This document shows, in pieces, positions 11,730 to 22,549 of a DNA stretch of 64,000 bases. The DNA comes from Paulinella micropora. Taxonomy: Eukaryota; Cercozoa; Imbricatea; Euglyphida; Paulinellidae. Location: assembly GCA_019918135.1 (NCBI GenBank), contig WBZZ01002394.1:98501-162500 (forward strand), written 5' to 3'. The notes beneath the pieces were generated by a model. It saw nothing but the letters and a program-made list of their open reading frames with translations. It did no database searches and was not told the origin of the DNA. The position numbers were made by a program, and so were the translations under genes. Numbering within the stretch: position 1 is the first letter of the stretch; the number at the start of each line of letters is the position of its first letter.

Positions 11730-12391
11730 AAGGCTCCGTAGGCGACGAATTAGACCGCTTTGCATTAGAAACTCCCACGGCCTGCCTAGTCGGATGGACA
11801 GCCGATGATGACTGGACGGCCACGAAGCATAAAGCAGATTTCAAAGACAGGCTGCCGGCGGGGATGCCGGCGGGGATGGCATACATGGCCACCAACGCGC
11901 AAAGCTGGACACCGGGATATAGGCCCGATTCTCAAGCTGAGCTGTTGGACCAGCTGCAATTCATACGTCGCGTGTGCTGCGCGCAACACGAAGCTGAGGA
12001 CTGGCAAGACCTGCTGGAGGAGATCGACACCCAGTCGGACATCCTCAGCGAGGGGGATATAAAGCCGGGTCAGACCCATGAACATGAACACTCCTTTAAC
12101 GCATTTTTCGCGGATAGGACGCAGTCGTTCTGGGTACCCCAACATGTTCACCCTGAAAGGTCGGCGATTATCGCGGCTGCCGAGCGAACACACCGAACAG
12201 AGGGGCCTATAAGCCTAGTCACCAGTGCTCTCCAGCTGGATGACATGGATATGACGGTGGCGAGCCCCGAGGTGTTCGGTCAGTTGGCGAAGAGCTCTAA
12301 GGAATGGGGCGCCTTCATTGCTCACGCTATTGACCCGATAACAAATCCTGAGACGAGAGAAATAAGAGCCCATAAGAAAACTATGACCTAG
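11594..12391 (+). pseudogene. pol: Ty3/gypsy element 2: end of RNase H and connection to integrase (unit 1)
   Basis: It begins with REHTGRLARWQSELALYDF and PDSLSRMPR, the end of RNase H. The remaining 200 residues are an acidic connection before integrase. The frame ends at a TAG (12389-12391). The next in-frame residues are HDNLLWYKG, and element 1 has WRDGLLWYKG at the same place, so TAG stands where Trp (TGG) is expected. Unit 2 has the same stop. Confidence 0.8.
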
Positions 12392-13243
12392 CATGATAAC
12401 CTCCTGTGGTATAAGGGGGCAGGCGGTAAGTGGGAAAAGACGCCTTCAAAGTGGACACTGTGGGTACCAACCCAGTTACGCAAGGCGATCCTTTTAGCCA
12501 CTCACCGCTCTGCTCTCAACTCACACACGGGAAGGGATAAAATGTCATGGTTCATTTCACGCAGGTTTTGGTGGCATGGCGTGCAGAAATCCATTGCCGA
12601 CACAGTCGACACATGCGAACACTGCAAGCAAACCAGGACACCACACAACAACGCTCAGAGAGGCCTTTATGGCGAATACAAGCTTGTTGAGAACCTATTC
12701 GAAACTTTGCATGTTGATTACGTAGGACCGCTACCGCGATCGGAGACCCACAATTATCGGTACATCCTGACAGCCATAGACCGCTTCTCGAATTATGTGT
12801 TCGCGGTACCAGTGGTGGAAAAGGATGCGGAATCGGCATGCGAGGCCCTGGTCGACCATGTCTTCCGATATACCGGAGTGCCGAAAAATGTGTACAGCGA
12901 TCGGGGATCGGAGTTTACGAACGAACTCTCCGCTCGGCTGTCCACAGTGTGGGGCTTTAAGTGGAAATACGTAACTGCATATTCACCAGAGAGCAACGGC
13001 AAAATCGAGAGGGTCCATAGACCGCTCAAGGCCGCGCTCCAGCAGTATTGTTGCGATAATCAGCACATATGGCACAAGGCCTTACCGTCTTTTGTGTTCT
13101 CCACGAACAACACCGCATCGAGGGCATTGGGCGGAAAAGCCACGGGCGCTTCCCCCCAATCTCCTGGTATACGGGCAGCACTTGAGGATTCCGGAGGAGC
13201 TGGTGTTACCAAACCTCCCGGAGGGGGGCTTTTTGGAGCATGA
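12392..13243 (+). pseudogene. pol: Ty3/gypsy element 2: integrase (unit 1)
   Basis: In frame with the preceding segment apart from the TAG. Zinc-binding HHCC: ATHRSALNSH then CEHC. Catalytic D,D,E: LHVDYVGPL, VYSDRGSEF and ESNGKIER, all present, so the core itself is complete. Integrases insert the cDNA copy. After GGKATGAS the frame is lost at a C-run near 13155. The true continuation (LLVYGQHLRIPEELVLPNL) is in the frame that starts at 13092. Unit 2 carries an Ala to Asp change in NELSARL. Confidence 0.9.
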
Positions 13244-13469
13244 TGAGCTGATGGCCTGTCGCCTACGAGTTATGGCGGTAGCCAGACACTACGTCATGAA
13301 GGCACGGGAGGCCGAAGAGGCTCACAAACAAAACCAGCAGACGCCGAACAAAGTCAAGTATGAGTCGGGGGACTACCATAAAGGGGACCTAGTCTTCCTG
13401 TACCCCAGGTACCCAACTTTGTTAGCGTCAAACTCTTTCCGATGTGGCAAGGCCCTTACACTGTCGTAG
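13092..13469 (+). pseudogene. pol: Ty3/gypsy element 2: post-core integrase segment (unit 1)
   Basis: Carries LLVYGQHLRIPEELVLPNL and the helical linker ARHYVMKAREAEEAHKQN that leads to the GPY/F domain. A +1 slip occurs near 13435, after TLLASN. In unit 1 a G-run at about 13222 has six G and keeps this frame open; in unit 2 the run has seven G and breaks it. Confidence 0.75.
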
Positions 13470-13948
13470 AACAAGTAGGTGCTTTGACAGACCGAATACA
13501 GGGAAAGGGTAAGACACTAGTAGTACATGTACGGCGGCTGATGCGTTTTAACCCCATGCTGGATCGTAACGAAACGATGACAGAAGCGGTACAGAAGCTG
13601 GAACACAGTTTAAGGCCGCCGCCCAAGCGCCGAGACAAGACGGCCGAGGCGAAAGAGAACCCGACACAACCCTTGCCGGCCGAAGCCGAGGGGAATGATC
13701 CGAATAATTACGAAGCCGAAGAAGTCGCGGCTGAACAAGCCGACATTTCCGAGGGGGACGTTATCGCGCCAGGACCGACCAACCAACTGCAGTCGGAGCA
13801 GGAGGAGAAGGCTGAACCGGTGCCAAGAACAAGCACGTACCAACGACATTTCCCACGAACAGTCTGGGTTGTGTGGAAAAAAAAGGGTTGCTTGGATTTC
13901 AGTTTGAAAAAAAATGGTTGCCAGCGAAAGATGGCCGGCCTATTTTAG
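13442..13948 (+). pseudogene. pol: Ty3/gypsy element 2: GPY/F domain and C-terminal tail (unit 1)
   Basis: MWQGPYTVVEQVGAL is the GPY/F motif, followed by VVHVRRLMRFNPML. The last 100 residues are acidic and Ala/Glu rich, ending in a short hydrophobic and basic tail (TVWVVWKKKGCLDF). No chromodomain is visible. The frame stops at 13948 inside one arm of an inverted repeat. Confidence 0.8.
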
Positions 13949-14016
13949 TAAAAAAGAAAAATACGATTTCTACGATTTCTGCGGCGACAAAGTTTTTTTC
14001 TAAAATGGGGCCGGCC
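13933..14016. repeat. Inverted repeat with GGCCGGCC arms at the pol 3' end (unit 1)
   Basis: Left arm 13933-13948 (GGCCGGCCTATTTTAG) pairs with right arm 14000-14016 (CTAAAATGGGGCCGGCC) with one mismatch and one bulge, separated by 51 nt. The pol stop codon lies in the left arm. A role as a 3' RNA structure of the retrotransposon is possible but not shown. The counterpart in unit 2 is at 36560-36643. Confidence 0.7.
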
Positions 14017-14265
14017 GTTTGCGTGGGAAAATTTGAACAGTGTGGTGCAAACCTTCGTTGGGCAAGATGTCGTTGGCAGGTTCTTGCTCTCTTCACCATG
14101 TTGTGTATCACAGGTACGTCGACATCTCATCCGACTCAAGAACAGGTCTTTTCGGCTTTTCTTTGTTGCATCCCCCCCTTTTTTTTCCAGCCAGGAGCTT
14201 GGATAGCTTTCCCGCGTCGCGCCAGCTGACAACAGGTCGTCTCTTCTTTCGCAGTTCTTCTCTTC
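14017..14265 (+). other. Noncoding sequence after element 2
   Basis: No coding frame of interest. It becomes pyrimidine-rich to the right and merges into the polypyrimidine tract. It could contain the 3' untranslated region of the element, but I see no LTR start. Confidence 0.4.
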
Positions 14266-15180
14266 CTTGCATCCTTCTCGTATATACTCTCTCTCTCTCT
14301 CCCTCTCTCTCAAAGTCCCTCTCTGTCTCGTCTTCTTGCTTGCTTCTTTGAATTTCAGAACTCTTTTCGTTCCATTCATTTTCTCTTGTTCTCTTTCTTT
14401 TTCTTTTTCTTTCTTTTCTTTCTTTTCTTTCTTTCTTTCTTTCTTTCTTTTGCCCTCATACTTGCTAATCCTTCCTTTCTTTCTTTCTTTTCTATCTTTC
14501 TTTTCTCTTTTCTCTCTTTTCTTTCTTTTTTTTATTTTCTTTCTTTTCTTTCTTTTTTTATTTTCTTTCTTTTGTTCTATTTCTTATCTTTCGTTTCTTT
14601 CTTTCTTTCTCTCTCTCTCTTTTTTCTTTCTTTTCTTTCCTTTCTTTTTTCTCTTTTCCTTCCGCATTTTTTCTTTTCTCTTCTTTTCTTTTTATCTCTT
14701 TCTCTTGCTCTTACACTTGGTAATCCTTCTCTCTTTTCCTTCTTTGTTCGGAAGTTTTCTCTCCTTTCTTTTCTTTCCTTTCTTTTTTCTCTTTTCTGTC
14801 CACCTTTTTTTCTTTTCTCTCTTTTTACTCTTTCTCTTGCCCTTACACTTGGTAATCCTTCCTTTCTCTCTTTTCTTTCTTTCTTTCTTTTCTTTGTTCT
14901 TTTCTTTCTTTCTTTTTTACATTCTTTTCTTTTTCTCTGTCTCTGTCTTTTTTTTCGTTTCTTTTCTTTCCCTCTCTTTTCTTTTTCTATTGTCTTTTTC
15001 GTTTCTTTCTTTTCTCCCTCTCTTTTCTTTATTTTCTCTTTTTCTTTTCTTTTTTTTAAATATATATTGCCCTTAAACTTAGTAATCCTTCCTTTCTTTT
15101 CTTTGTCGGTTCTTTTCTTTCTTTCTCTTCTTGTTTTCTTTCTCTCTCTCTCTCTCTCTCTTTTCCCCGTATTATTGATA
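14266..15180. repeat. Polypyrimidine tract, about 0.9 kb (unit 1)
   Basis: Nearly all C and T on the plus strand, built from CTTT, CTTTT and CT runs. It is not a pure microsatellite: a non-pyrimidine motif, CTTACACTTGGTAATCCTT, recurs in variants near 14456, 14708, 14838 and 15070, which suggests a decayed tandem array. Long poly-Phe/Ser/Leu reading frames here are artefacts of composition. Such mirror-rich tracts can form triplex DNA. Confidence 0.9.
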
Positions 15181-15198
15181 CTATTATTATTATATCAT

Positions 15199-15464
15199 GG
15201 ACACCGTGATAGCCCAGTGGTCAAGTTCTACCATCTGGACCCTGTCGCCAGTTCGATTTCCGTCGGTGCCACCAGTATTTTCATTGAACATACCGATCCG
15301 TCTGGACCAGTATTTTCATTGAAAATACCGGCCCGTCTGGAAGTGTTGGAACTGCCCTTGCGGGGGCGTCATTAGAGCTTATCGTCAATTCTTCGTACTC
15401 CCCTCACGGGTGAGACGATGGAGGCGCATGTGCAGAAATGCATCAGCCATTGACAGAGAAGCAC

Positions 15465-15465
<1 letters not shown>
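15199..15465 (+). mobile_element. S1 SINE (tRNA-headed, (ATT)n tail), copy 1
   Basis: Reference copy for the S1 family. The first 76 nt resemble a tRNA: an A box (TAGCCCAGTGG), a B box (AGTTCGATTCC, with C to T variation here), acceptor-like ends that pair as GG-A-CACC with GGTGCC (one bulged A), and CCA at the end. The T stem is degenerate, so this is a pol III promoter relic rather than a tRNA. The body has a 36-bp direct repeat (CCAGTATTTTCATTGAA...) and ends with GATGGAGGCGCATGTGCAG and GAAGCAC, then (ATT)n to 15530. Confidence 0.85.
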
Positions 15466-15530
<65 letters not shown>

Positions 15531-15798
15531 GGACACCGTGATAGCCCAGTGGTCAAGTTCTACCATCTGGGCCCTGTCGCCAGTTCGATTCCCGTCGGTG
15601 CCACCAGTATTTTCATTGAACATACCGGTCTATTTCTGGACCAGTATTTTCATTGAACATACCGGCCCGTCTGGAAGTGTTGGAACTGCCCTTGCGGGGG
15701 TGTCATTAGAGCTTATCGTCAATTCTTCGTACTCCCCTCACGGGTGAGACGATGGAGGCGCATGTGCAGAAATGCATCAGCCATTGGCAGAGAAGCAC
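15531..15798 (+). mobile_element. S1 SINE, full length
   Basis: Begins GGACACC directly after (ATT)n, ends GAAGCAC. Two copies of the internal 36-bp repeat; the first has CTATTTC in place of CCGTC. Tail to about 15827 with one ATC interruption. Confidence 0.85.
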
Positions 15799-15827
15799 TA
15801 TTATTATCATTATTATTATTATTATTT

Positions 15828-16223
15828 CAAGGCGTTAAACTGTGACGCCAACTCATAACCCTTTGGTGGTAGATGCTTGGGAGGAGGGTCGTTGCGCGCG
15901 TAAAAGATCTTAAACTCCGCATATGCTGGTTGATAGCCCAGGACCCAGCAGACACCAGATTGTTATGGGTGGGGTTTCGAGGCAGCTCTAGCAACCGCGC
16001 TTGGTGTATGCACTTGCACATTCGGTGACGTCTTGCAAGAGGTTGCTGGGACTGCGGAATAACCTCGGCTTAGTGCAGTCTTGCCCTCAGGAGCTCCATC
16101 GGTGGCCCCGATCATCAGGCGAGAGACTGACACGGGGGGGTGGAGGACCTCGAACAAGGATATTGGAGGCTTATGTCCGTTGAGGATATGCCATTAGCTG
16201 CATCAGTACGCCTCAGATATAGT
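15828..16223 (+). mobile_element. S2 short retroposon, 5'-truncated
   Basis: Starts CAAGGCGTTAAACTG; the longer form at 21218 has about 100 nt more. Ends CGCCTCAGATATAG before (ATT)n (to 16255). No tRNA-like head and no coding frame. Its 3' part contains GTGGAGGACC and GAGGCTTATG, a looser version of the core seen in other families. Confidence 0.75.
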
Positions 16224-16255
16224 ATTATTATTATTATTATTTTTATTATTATTAT

Positions 16256-16704
16256 GGACACCGTGATAGCCCAGTGGTCAAGTTCTACCATCTGGGCCCT
16301 GTCGCCAGTTCGATTCCCGTCGGTGCCACCAGTATTTTCATAACCCTTTGGTGGTAGATGCTAGGGAGGAGGGTCGTTGCGCGCGTAAAAGATCTTAAAC
16401 TCCGCATATGCTGGTTGATAGCCCAGGACCCAGCAGACACCAGATGGTTATGGGTGGGGTTTCGAGGCAGCTCTAGCAACCGCGCTTGGTGTATGCACTT
16501 GCACATTCGGTGACGTCTTGCAAGAGGTTGCTGGGACTGCGGAATAACCTCGGCTTAGTGCAGTCTTGCCCTCAGGAGCTCCATCGGTGGCCCCGATCAT
16601 CAGGCGAGAGACTGACACGGGGGGTGGAGGACCTCGAACAAGGATATTGGAGGCTTATGTCCGTTGAGGATATGCCATTAGCTGCATCAGTACGCCTCAG
16701 ATAT

Positions 16705-16707
<3 letters not shown>
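16256..16707 (+). mobile_element. S1/S2 chimeric unit
   Basis: The tRNA-like head of S1 (to CCAGTATTTTCAT) is fused to S2 from CATAACCCTTTGG onward. TCAT is common to both parents at the joint. It has a single (ATT)n tail (to about 16789), so it moved or arose as one unit. Confidence 0.8.
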
Positions 16708-16785
<78 letters not shown>

Positions 16786-16789
16786 TTTA

Positions 16790-16887
16790 TTCGAGTGTTT
16801 GGAGCGGAGCCGCGTCACCGAACGGCCCCGTGCTACCAATGGAGGCACATGTCCGACAGGATCAAAGGCCAATTGACTGATAAGTCT
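16790..16887 (+). mobile_element. S3 short retroposon, 5'-truncated
   Basis: About 100 nt ending CCAATGGAGGCACATGTCC, GACAGGATC and GATAAGTCT, followed by a mixed ATT/ACT tract to 16985. The last third is close to the 3' end of the LINE at 51880-51905. Confidence 0.75.
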
Positions 16888-16990
16888 ATTATTATTATTA
16901 TTAATATTATTATTACTACTATTACCATTACTATTCCTACTACTACTACCGGTACTATGATTATTATTATTATTATTATTATTATATCAT

Positions 16991-17256
16991 GGACACCGTG
17001 ATAGCCCAGTGGTCAAGTTCTACCATCTGGGCCCTGTCGCCAGTTCGATTCCCGTCGGTGCCACCAGTATTTTCATTGAACGTAACGATCCGTCTGGACC
17101 AGTATTTTCATTGAACATACCGGCCCGTCTGGAAGTGTTGGAACTGCCCTTGCGGGGGTGTCATTAGAGCTTATCGTCAATTCTTCGTACTCCCCTCACG
17201 GGTGAGACGATGGAGGCGCATGTGCAGAAATGCATCAGCCATTGACAGAGAAGCAC
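16991..17256 (+). mobile_element. S1 SINE, full length
   Basis: Preceded by ATTATATC. In the first internal repeat CATACCG is changed to CGTAACG. Tail of ATT to 17365. Confidence 0.85.
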
Positions 17257-18015
<759 letters not shown>

Positions 18016-18023
18016 TACTACTA

Positions 18024-18195
18024 GGGAGTACATAGGCCATCGGTCCTTTCCATGGGCTGATTGGTATAAAGCTCCTAGAGTAATGTTCTATGCAGTCACT
18101 TCCTTTATTCCACCGATTGGTGTGGAGACTTTCCTTATGGAATGGAGGACTGGATGCACATGGCCTTTTGGCTCAGCAATTGGCAGGAGATACAC
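18024..18195 (+). mobile_element. S4 short retroposon
   Basis: About 172 nt, starting GGGAGTACATAGG and ending GGCAGGAGATACAC. No tRNA-like boxes seen. The 3' third has ATGGAATGGAGGACTGG and TGCACATGG, a stretched form of the shared core. Tail is mixed ATT/ACT to about 18310. Confidence 0.75.
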
Positions 18196-18245
18196 TATTA
18201 CTACTACTATTACCATTACTATTACTATTACTACTACTAGTACTA

Positions 18246-18579
<334 letters not shown>

Positions 18580-18810
18580 GGACACCGCGATAGCCCAGTG
18601 GTCAAGTTCTACCATCTGGGCCCTGTCGCCAGTTCGATTCCCGTCGGTGCCACCAGTATCTTCATTGAACATACCGGTCCGTCTGGAAGTGTTGGAACTG
18701 CCCGTGCGGGGGTGTCATTAGAGCCTATCGTCAATTCTTCGTACTCCCCTCACGGTTGAGACGATGGAGGCGCATGTGCAGATTTGCATCAGCCATTGAC
18801 AGAGAAGCAC
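18580..18810 (+). mobile_element. S1 SINE, single-repeat variant
   Basis: Has only one copy of the internal 36-bp repeat and reads GACACCGCG instead of GACACCGTG. Ends GATTTGCATC...GAAGCAC; tail to 18888. Confidence 0.85.
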
Positions 18811-18888
<78 letters not shown>

Positions 18889-19511
18889 GGAGGGGTGCAC
18901 AGTATGGCACCCCACGGGAAGAGGAGGTGGTTGGGCCTCTTCCCACCGGTTTCGAGGCTATGTCGTTGTGTTGGCTCCGAGGCTATGTTGTTGTGTTGGT
19001 TCCGAGGCTATGTAGTTGTGTTGGTTCCGAGGCTCTGTTGTTGTGTGGGTTCCGAGGCTATGTCGATGTGGGTTCCGAGGCTATGTTGTTGTGTTGGTTT
19101 CGAGGCCATGTCGTTGTGTTGTTTTTTATAAGACATACACCACGTGGGATCAAAGGGGTATTTACATTCCGCGATCTAGGGGTGGTGACGGGTTTCGAGG
19201 CGTCCCAGATACTTACCACAAAACGTCCTCATGCGCTGGCAGACCGCATGAAATGTCTGCTAGCCCTGTGAGTACCTCCATGCGGGACCTACCCAGTCTC
19301 GTGGAGCTCTCACGCGGGGAAGATCAATCATTTGTAGTTGATTTCCTGCAAGGTACCCGACACTGTGCGGGTAGTAGGGACTTCCTTTTGGGGCCTTCTA
19401 TGCAGGATGGTTAGAGTCACTCTTCCCTCCCCAACATACTCACTGTAGTCCCTGTTGGGTCGAGGGATGGAGGCGCATGGCCCTCGGGCTCAGCCATGAC
19501 AGATCAATATA

Positions 19512-19512
<1 letters not shown>
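18889..19512 (+). mobile_element. S5 retroposon with internal minisatellite
   Basis: Begins GGAGGGGTGCACAGTATGG; the first 50 nt match the 5' end of the LINE at 45820. An internal 25-bp minisatellite follows (18948-19120). The 3' end has GATGGAGGCGCATGGCCC and GCCATGACAGATCAAT before (ATT)n (to 19577). CATGGC and GCCATG near the end can pair as a hairpin. No intact ORF; a non-autonomous relative of the LINE is likely. Confidence 0.75.
18948..19120 (+). repeat. 25-bp minisatellite inside S5
   Basis: Seven head-to-tail units of GGTTCCGAGGCTATGTTG plus TTGTGTT, one shortened to 23 bp. The S5 copy at 19578 has a single unit. Confidence 0.85.
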
Positions 19513-19577
<65 letters not shown>

Positions 19578-20033
19578 CGAGGGGTGCACAGTATGGCACC
19601 CCACGGGAAGAGGAGGTGGTTGGGCCTCTGCCCACTGGTTCCGAGGCTATGTTGTTGTGTTGGTTTTATAAGACATACGCCACGTGGGGTCAAAGGGGTA
19701 TATACATTCCGAGATCTAGGGTGGTGACGGGTTTCGAGGCGTCCCAGACACTTACCGTAAAACGTCCTCATGCGCTGGCAGACCGCATGAAATGTCTGCT
19801 ACCCCCCTTGAGTACCTCCATTCGACTTATACCCAGTCTTGTGGAACTCTCATAGGGAACATCAATCATTTGCAGTTGATTCCCTGCAAGGTATCCGACA
19901 CGCCGGGCGGGTAGCTATTCAGGTATGGTTAAAGTCACTCTTCCCTCCCCAACATTCACTGTTGTGACTGTTGGGTCGAGGGATGGAGGCGCATGGTCCT
20001 TGGACTCAGCCATGACAGATCAATACAATACAC

Positions 20034-20034
<1 letters not shown>
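19578..20034 (+). mobile_element. S5 retroposon, short form
   Basis: Same ends as the 18889 copy but with one minisatellite unit and small internal deletions. Ends GACAGATCAATACAATACAC, then (ATT)n to 20075. Confidence 0.75.
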
Positions 20035-20073
<39 letters not shown>

Positions 20074-20075
20074 GT

Positions 20076-20342
20076 GGACACCGTGATAGCCCAGTGGTCA
20101 AGTTCTACCATCTGTGCCCTGTCGCCAGTTCGATTCCCGTCGGTGCCACCAGTATTTTCATTGAACATACCGGTCTATTTCTGGACCAGTATTTTCATTG
20201 AACATACCGGCCCGTCTGGAAGTGTTGGAACTGCCCTTGCGGGGTGTCATTAGAGCTTATCGTCAATTCTTCGTACTCCCCTCACGGGTGAGACGATGGA
20301 GGCGCATGTGCAGAAATGCATCAGCCATTGACAGAGAAGCAC
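20076..20342 (+). mobile_element. S1 SINE, full length (absent from unit 2)
   Basis: Preceded by ATTGT. Unit 2 lacks this whole unit: there the S5 tail runs straight into the truncated S1 copy. Tail to 20400. Confidence 0.85.
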
Positions 20343-20400
<58 letters not shown>

Positions 20401-20401
<1 letters not shown>

Positions 20402-20571
20402 GATCCGTCTGGACCAGTATTTTCATTGAACATACCGGCCCGTCTGGAAGTGTTGGAACTGCCCTTGCGGGGGTGTCATTAGAGCTTATCGTCAATTCTT
20501 CGTACTCCCCTCACGGGTGAGACGATGGAGGCGCATGTGCAGAAATGCATCAGCCATTGACAGAGAAGCAC
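20401..20571 (+). mobile_element. S1 SINE, 5'-truncated
   Basis: Starts at CGATCCGTCTGGACC, inside the internal repeat. No tRNA-like head. Tail to 20623. Confidence 0.85.
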
Positions 20572-20623
<52 letters not shown>

Positions 20624-20891
20624 GGACACCGTGATAGCCCAGTGGTCAAGTTCTACCATCTGGGCCCTGTCGCCAGTTCGATTCCCGTCGGTGCCACCAG
20701 TATTTTCATTGAACATACCGATCCGTCTGGACCAGTATTTTCATTGAACATACCGGCCCCCGTCTGGAAGTGTTGGAACTGCCCTTGCGGGGGTGTCATT
20801 AGAGCTTATCGTTAATTCTTCGTACTCCCCTCACGGGTGAGACGATGGAGGCGCATGTGCAGAAATGCATCAGCCATTGACAGAGAAGCAC
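20624..20891 (+). mobile_element. S1 SINE, full length
   Basis: Has CCGGCCCCCG at the second repeat. The tail changes from ATT to a long ACT run (to about 20972). Confidence 0.85.
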
Positions 20892-20918
20892 TATTATTAT
20901 TATTATTACTATTACTAT

Positions 20919-20968
<50 letters not shown>

Positions 20969-20973
20969 TTATT

Positions 20974-21217
20974 GGCAGCTCTAGCAACCGCGCTTGGTGT
21001 ATGCACTTGCACATTCGGTGACGTCTTGCAAGAGGTTGCTGGGACTGCGGAATAACCTCGGCTTAGTGCAGTCTTGCCCTCAGGAGCTCCATCGGTGGCC
21101 CCGATCATCAGGCGAGAGACTGACACGGGGGGGTGGAGGACCTCGAACAAGGGTATTGGAGGCTTATGTCCGTTGAGGATATGCCGTTAGCTGCATCAGT
21201 ACGCCTCAGATATAGTA
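20974..21217 (+). mobile_element. S2 short retroposon, 5'-truncated
   Basis: Starts GGCAGCTCTAGC. Ends ATATAGTA and is followed without any ATT tract by a full-length S2, so these two form a direct tandem. Confidence 0.7.
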
Positions 21218-21700
21218 AATCTGCCTTGGAGTGTTGACTGTGACATATTTGAGGGAAATCCCGATGAAAAAACCTAGTCACACTTGCTAAACAGAGTTCC
21301 AGCCCAATGGCCTCAAGGCGTTAAACTGTGACGCCAACTCATAACCCTTTGGTGGTAGATGCTGGGGAGGAGGGTCGTTGCGCGCGTAAAAGATCTTAAA
21401 ATCCGCATATGCTGGTTGATAGCCCAGGACCCAGCAGACACCAGATTGTTATGGGTGGGGTTTCGAGGCAGCTCTAGCAACCGCGCTTGGTGTATGCACT
21501 TGCACATTCGGTGACGTCTTGCAAGAGGTTGCTGGGACTGCGGAATAACCTCGGCTTAGTGCAGTCTTGCCCTCAGGAGCTCCATCGATCATCAGGCGAG
21601 AGACTGACACGGGGGGGTGGAGGACCTCGAACAAGGGTATTGGAGGCTTATGTCCGTTGAGGATATGCCATTAGCTGCATCAGTACGCCTCAGATATAGT
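21218..21700 (+). mobile_element. S2 short retroposon, longest copy
   Basis: Carries extra 5' sequence (AATCTGCCTTGGAGTG ... CCCAATGGCCTCAAGG) not present in other S2 copies of this unit. A 10-nt deletion occurs after GCTCCATCG. Tail starts ACTACT then (ATT)n to 21747. Confidence 0.7.
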
Positions 21701-21705
21701 ACTAC

Positions 21706-21747
<42 letters not shown>

Positions 21748-22013
21748 GGACACCGTGATAGCCCAGTGGTCAAGTTCTACCATCTGGGCCCTGTCGCCAG
21801 TTCGATTCCCGTCGGTGCCACCAGTATTTTCATTGAACATACCGGTCCGTCTGGACCAGTATTTTCATTGAACATACCGGTCCGTCTGGAAGTGTTGGAA
21901 CTGCCCTTGCGGGGGTGTCATTAGAGCCTATCGTCAATTCTTCGTACTCCCCTCACGGGTGAGACGATGGAGGCGCATGTGCAGAAATGCATCAGCCATT
22001 GACAGAGAAGCAC
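21748..22013 (+). mobile_element. S1 SINE, full length
   Basis: Standard two-repeat form; tail to 22052. Confidence 0.85.
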
Positions 22014-22052
<39 letters not shown>

Positions 22053-22322
22053 GGACACCGTGATAGCCCAGTGGTCAAGTTCTACCATCTGGGCCCTGTC
22101 GCCAGTTCGATTCCCGTCGGTGCCACCGGTATTTTCATTGAACATACCGGTCTATTTCTCTGGACCAGTATTTTCATTGAACATACCGGCCCGTCTGGAA
22201 GTGTTGGAACTGCCCTTGCGGGGGTGTCATTAGAGCTTATCGTCAATTCTTCGTACTCCCCTCACGGGTGAGACGATGGAGGCGCATGTGCAGAAATGCA
22301 TCAGCCATTGACAGAGAAGCAC
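22053..22322 (+). mobile_element. S1 SINE, full length
   Basis: CTATTTCTC variant in the first internal repeat; tail to about 22351. Confidence 0.85.
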
Positions 22323-22352
22323 TATTATTATTATTATTATTATTATTATTTA

Positions 22353-22524
22353 GGGAGTACATAGGCCATCGGTCCTTTCCATGGGCTGATTGGTATAAAG
22401 CTCCTAGAGTAATGTTCTATGCCGTCACTTCCTTTATTCCACCGATTGGTGTGGAGACTTTCCTTATGGAATGGAGGACTGGATGCACATGGCCTTTTGG
22501 CTCAGCAATTGGCAGGAGATACAT
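22353..22524 (+). mobile_element. S4 short retroposon
   Basis: Same ends as the 18024 copy except ATACAT before the tail. Confidence 0.75.
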
Positions 22525-22549
22525 TATTACTATTATTATTATTATTATT

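Larger units (their letters stand above)
5066..14265 (+). mobile_element. Ty3/gypsy element 2, unit 1 copy (defective)
   Basis: Order is gag, CCCH-type zinc finger, retropepsin-like protease, unknown spacer, RT, RNase H, integrase, GPY/F domain, all on the plus strand. This is the Ty3/gypsy (Metaviridae-type) order, with integrase after RNase H. At least six frame breaks or stops are shared with the second copy at 29430-36896, and one frameshift (near 11605) is private. Ends are approximate because no LTR pair was found. The duplication breakpoint at 6805 falls inside its gag region. Confidence 0.8.

Noticed and set aside
15199-15274. A functional tRNA gene at each S1 head
   Set aside because: The T stem has mismatches, the acceptor stem needs a bulge, and I cannot place a normal anticodon loop. 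It is repeated many times with a SINE body attached.
14267-15375. Phe/Ser/Leu-rich frames of 270-330 codons, resembling a membrane protein
   Set aside because: Composition of the polypyrimidine tract. Two overlapping frames are equally open and the unit 2 copy behaves the same.
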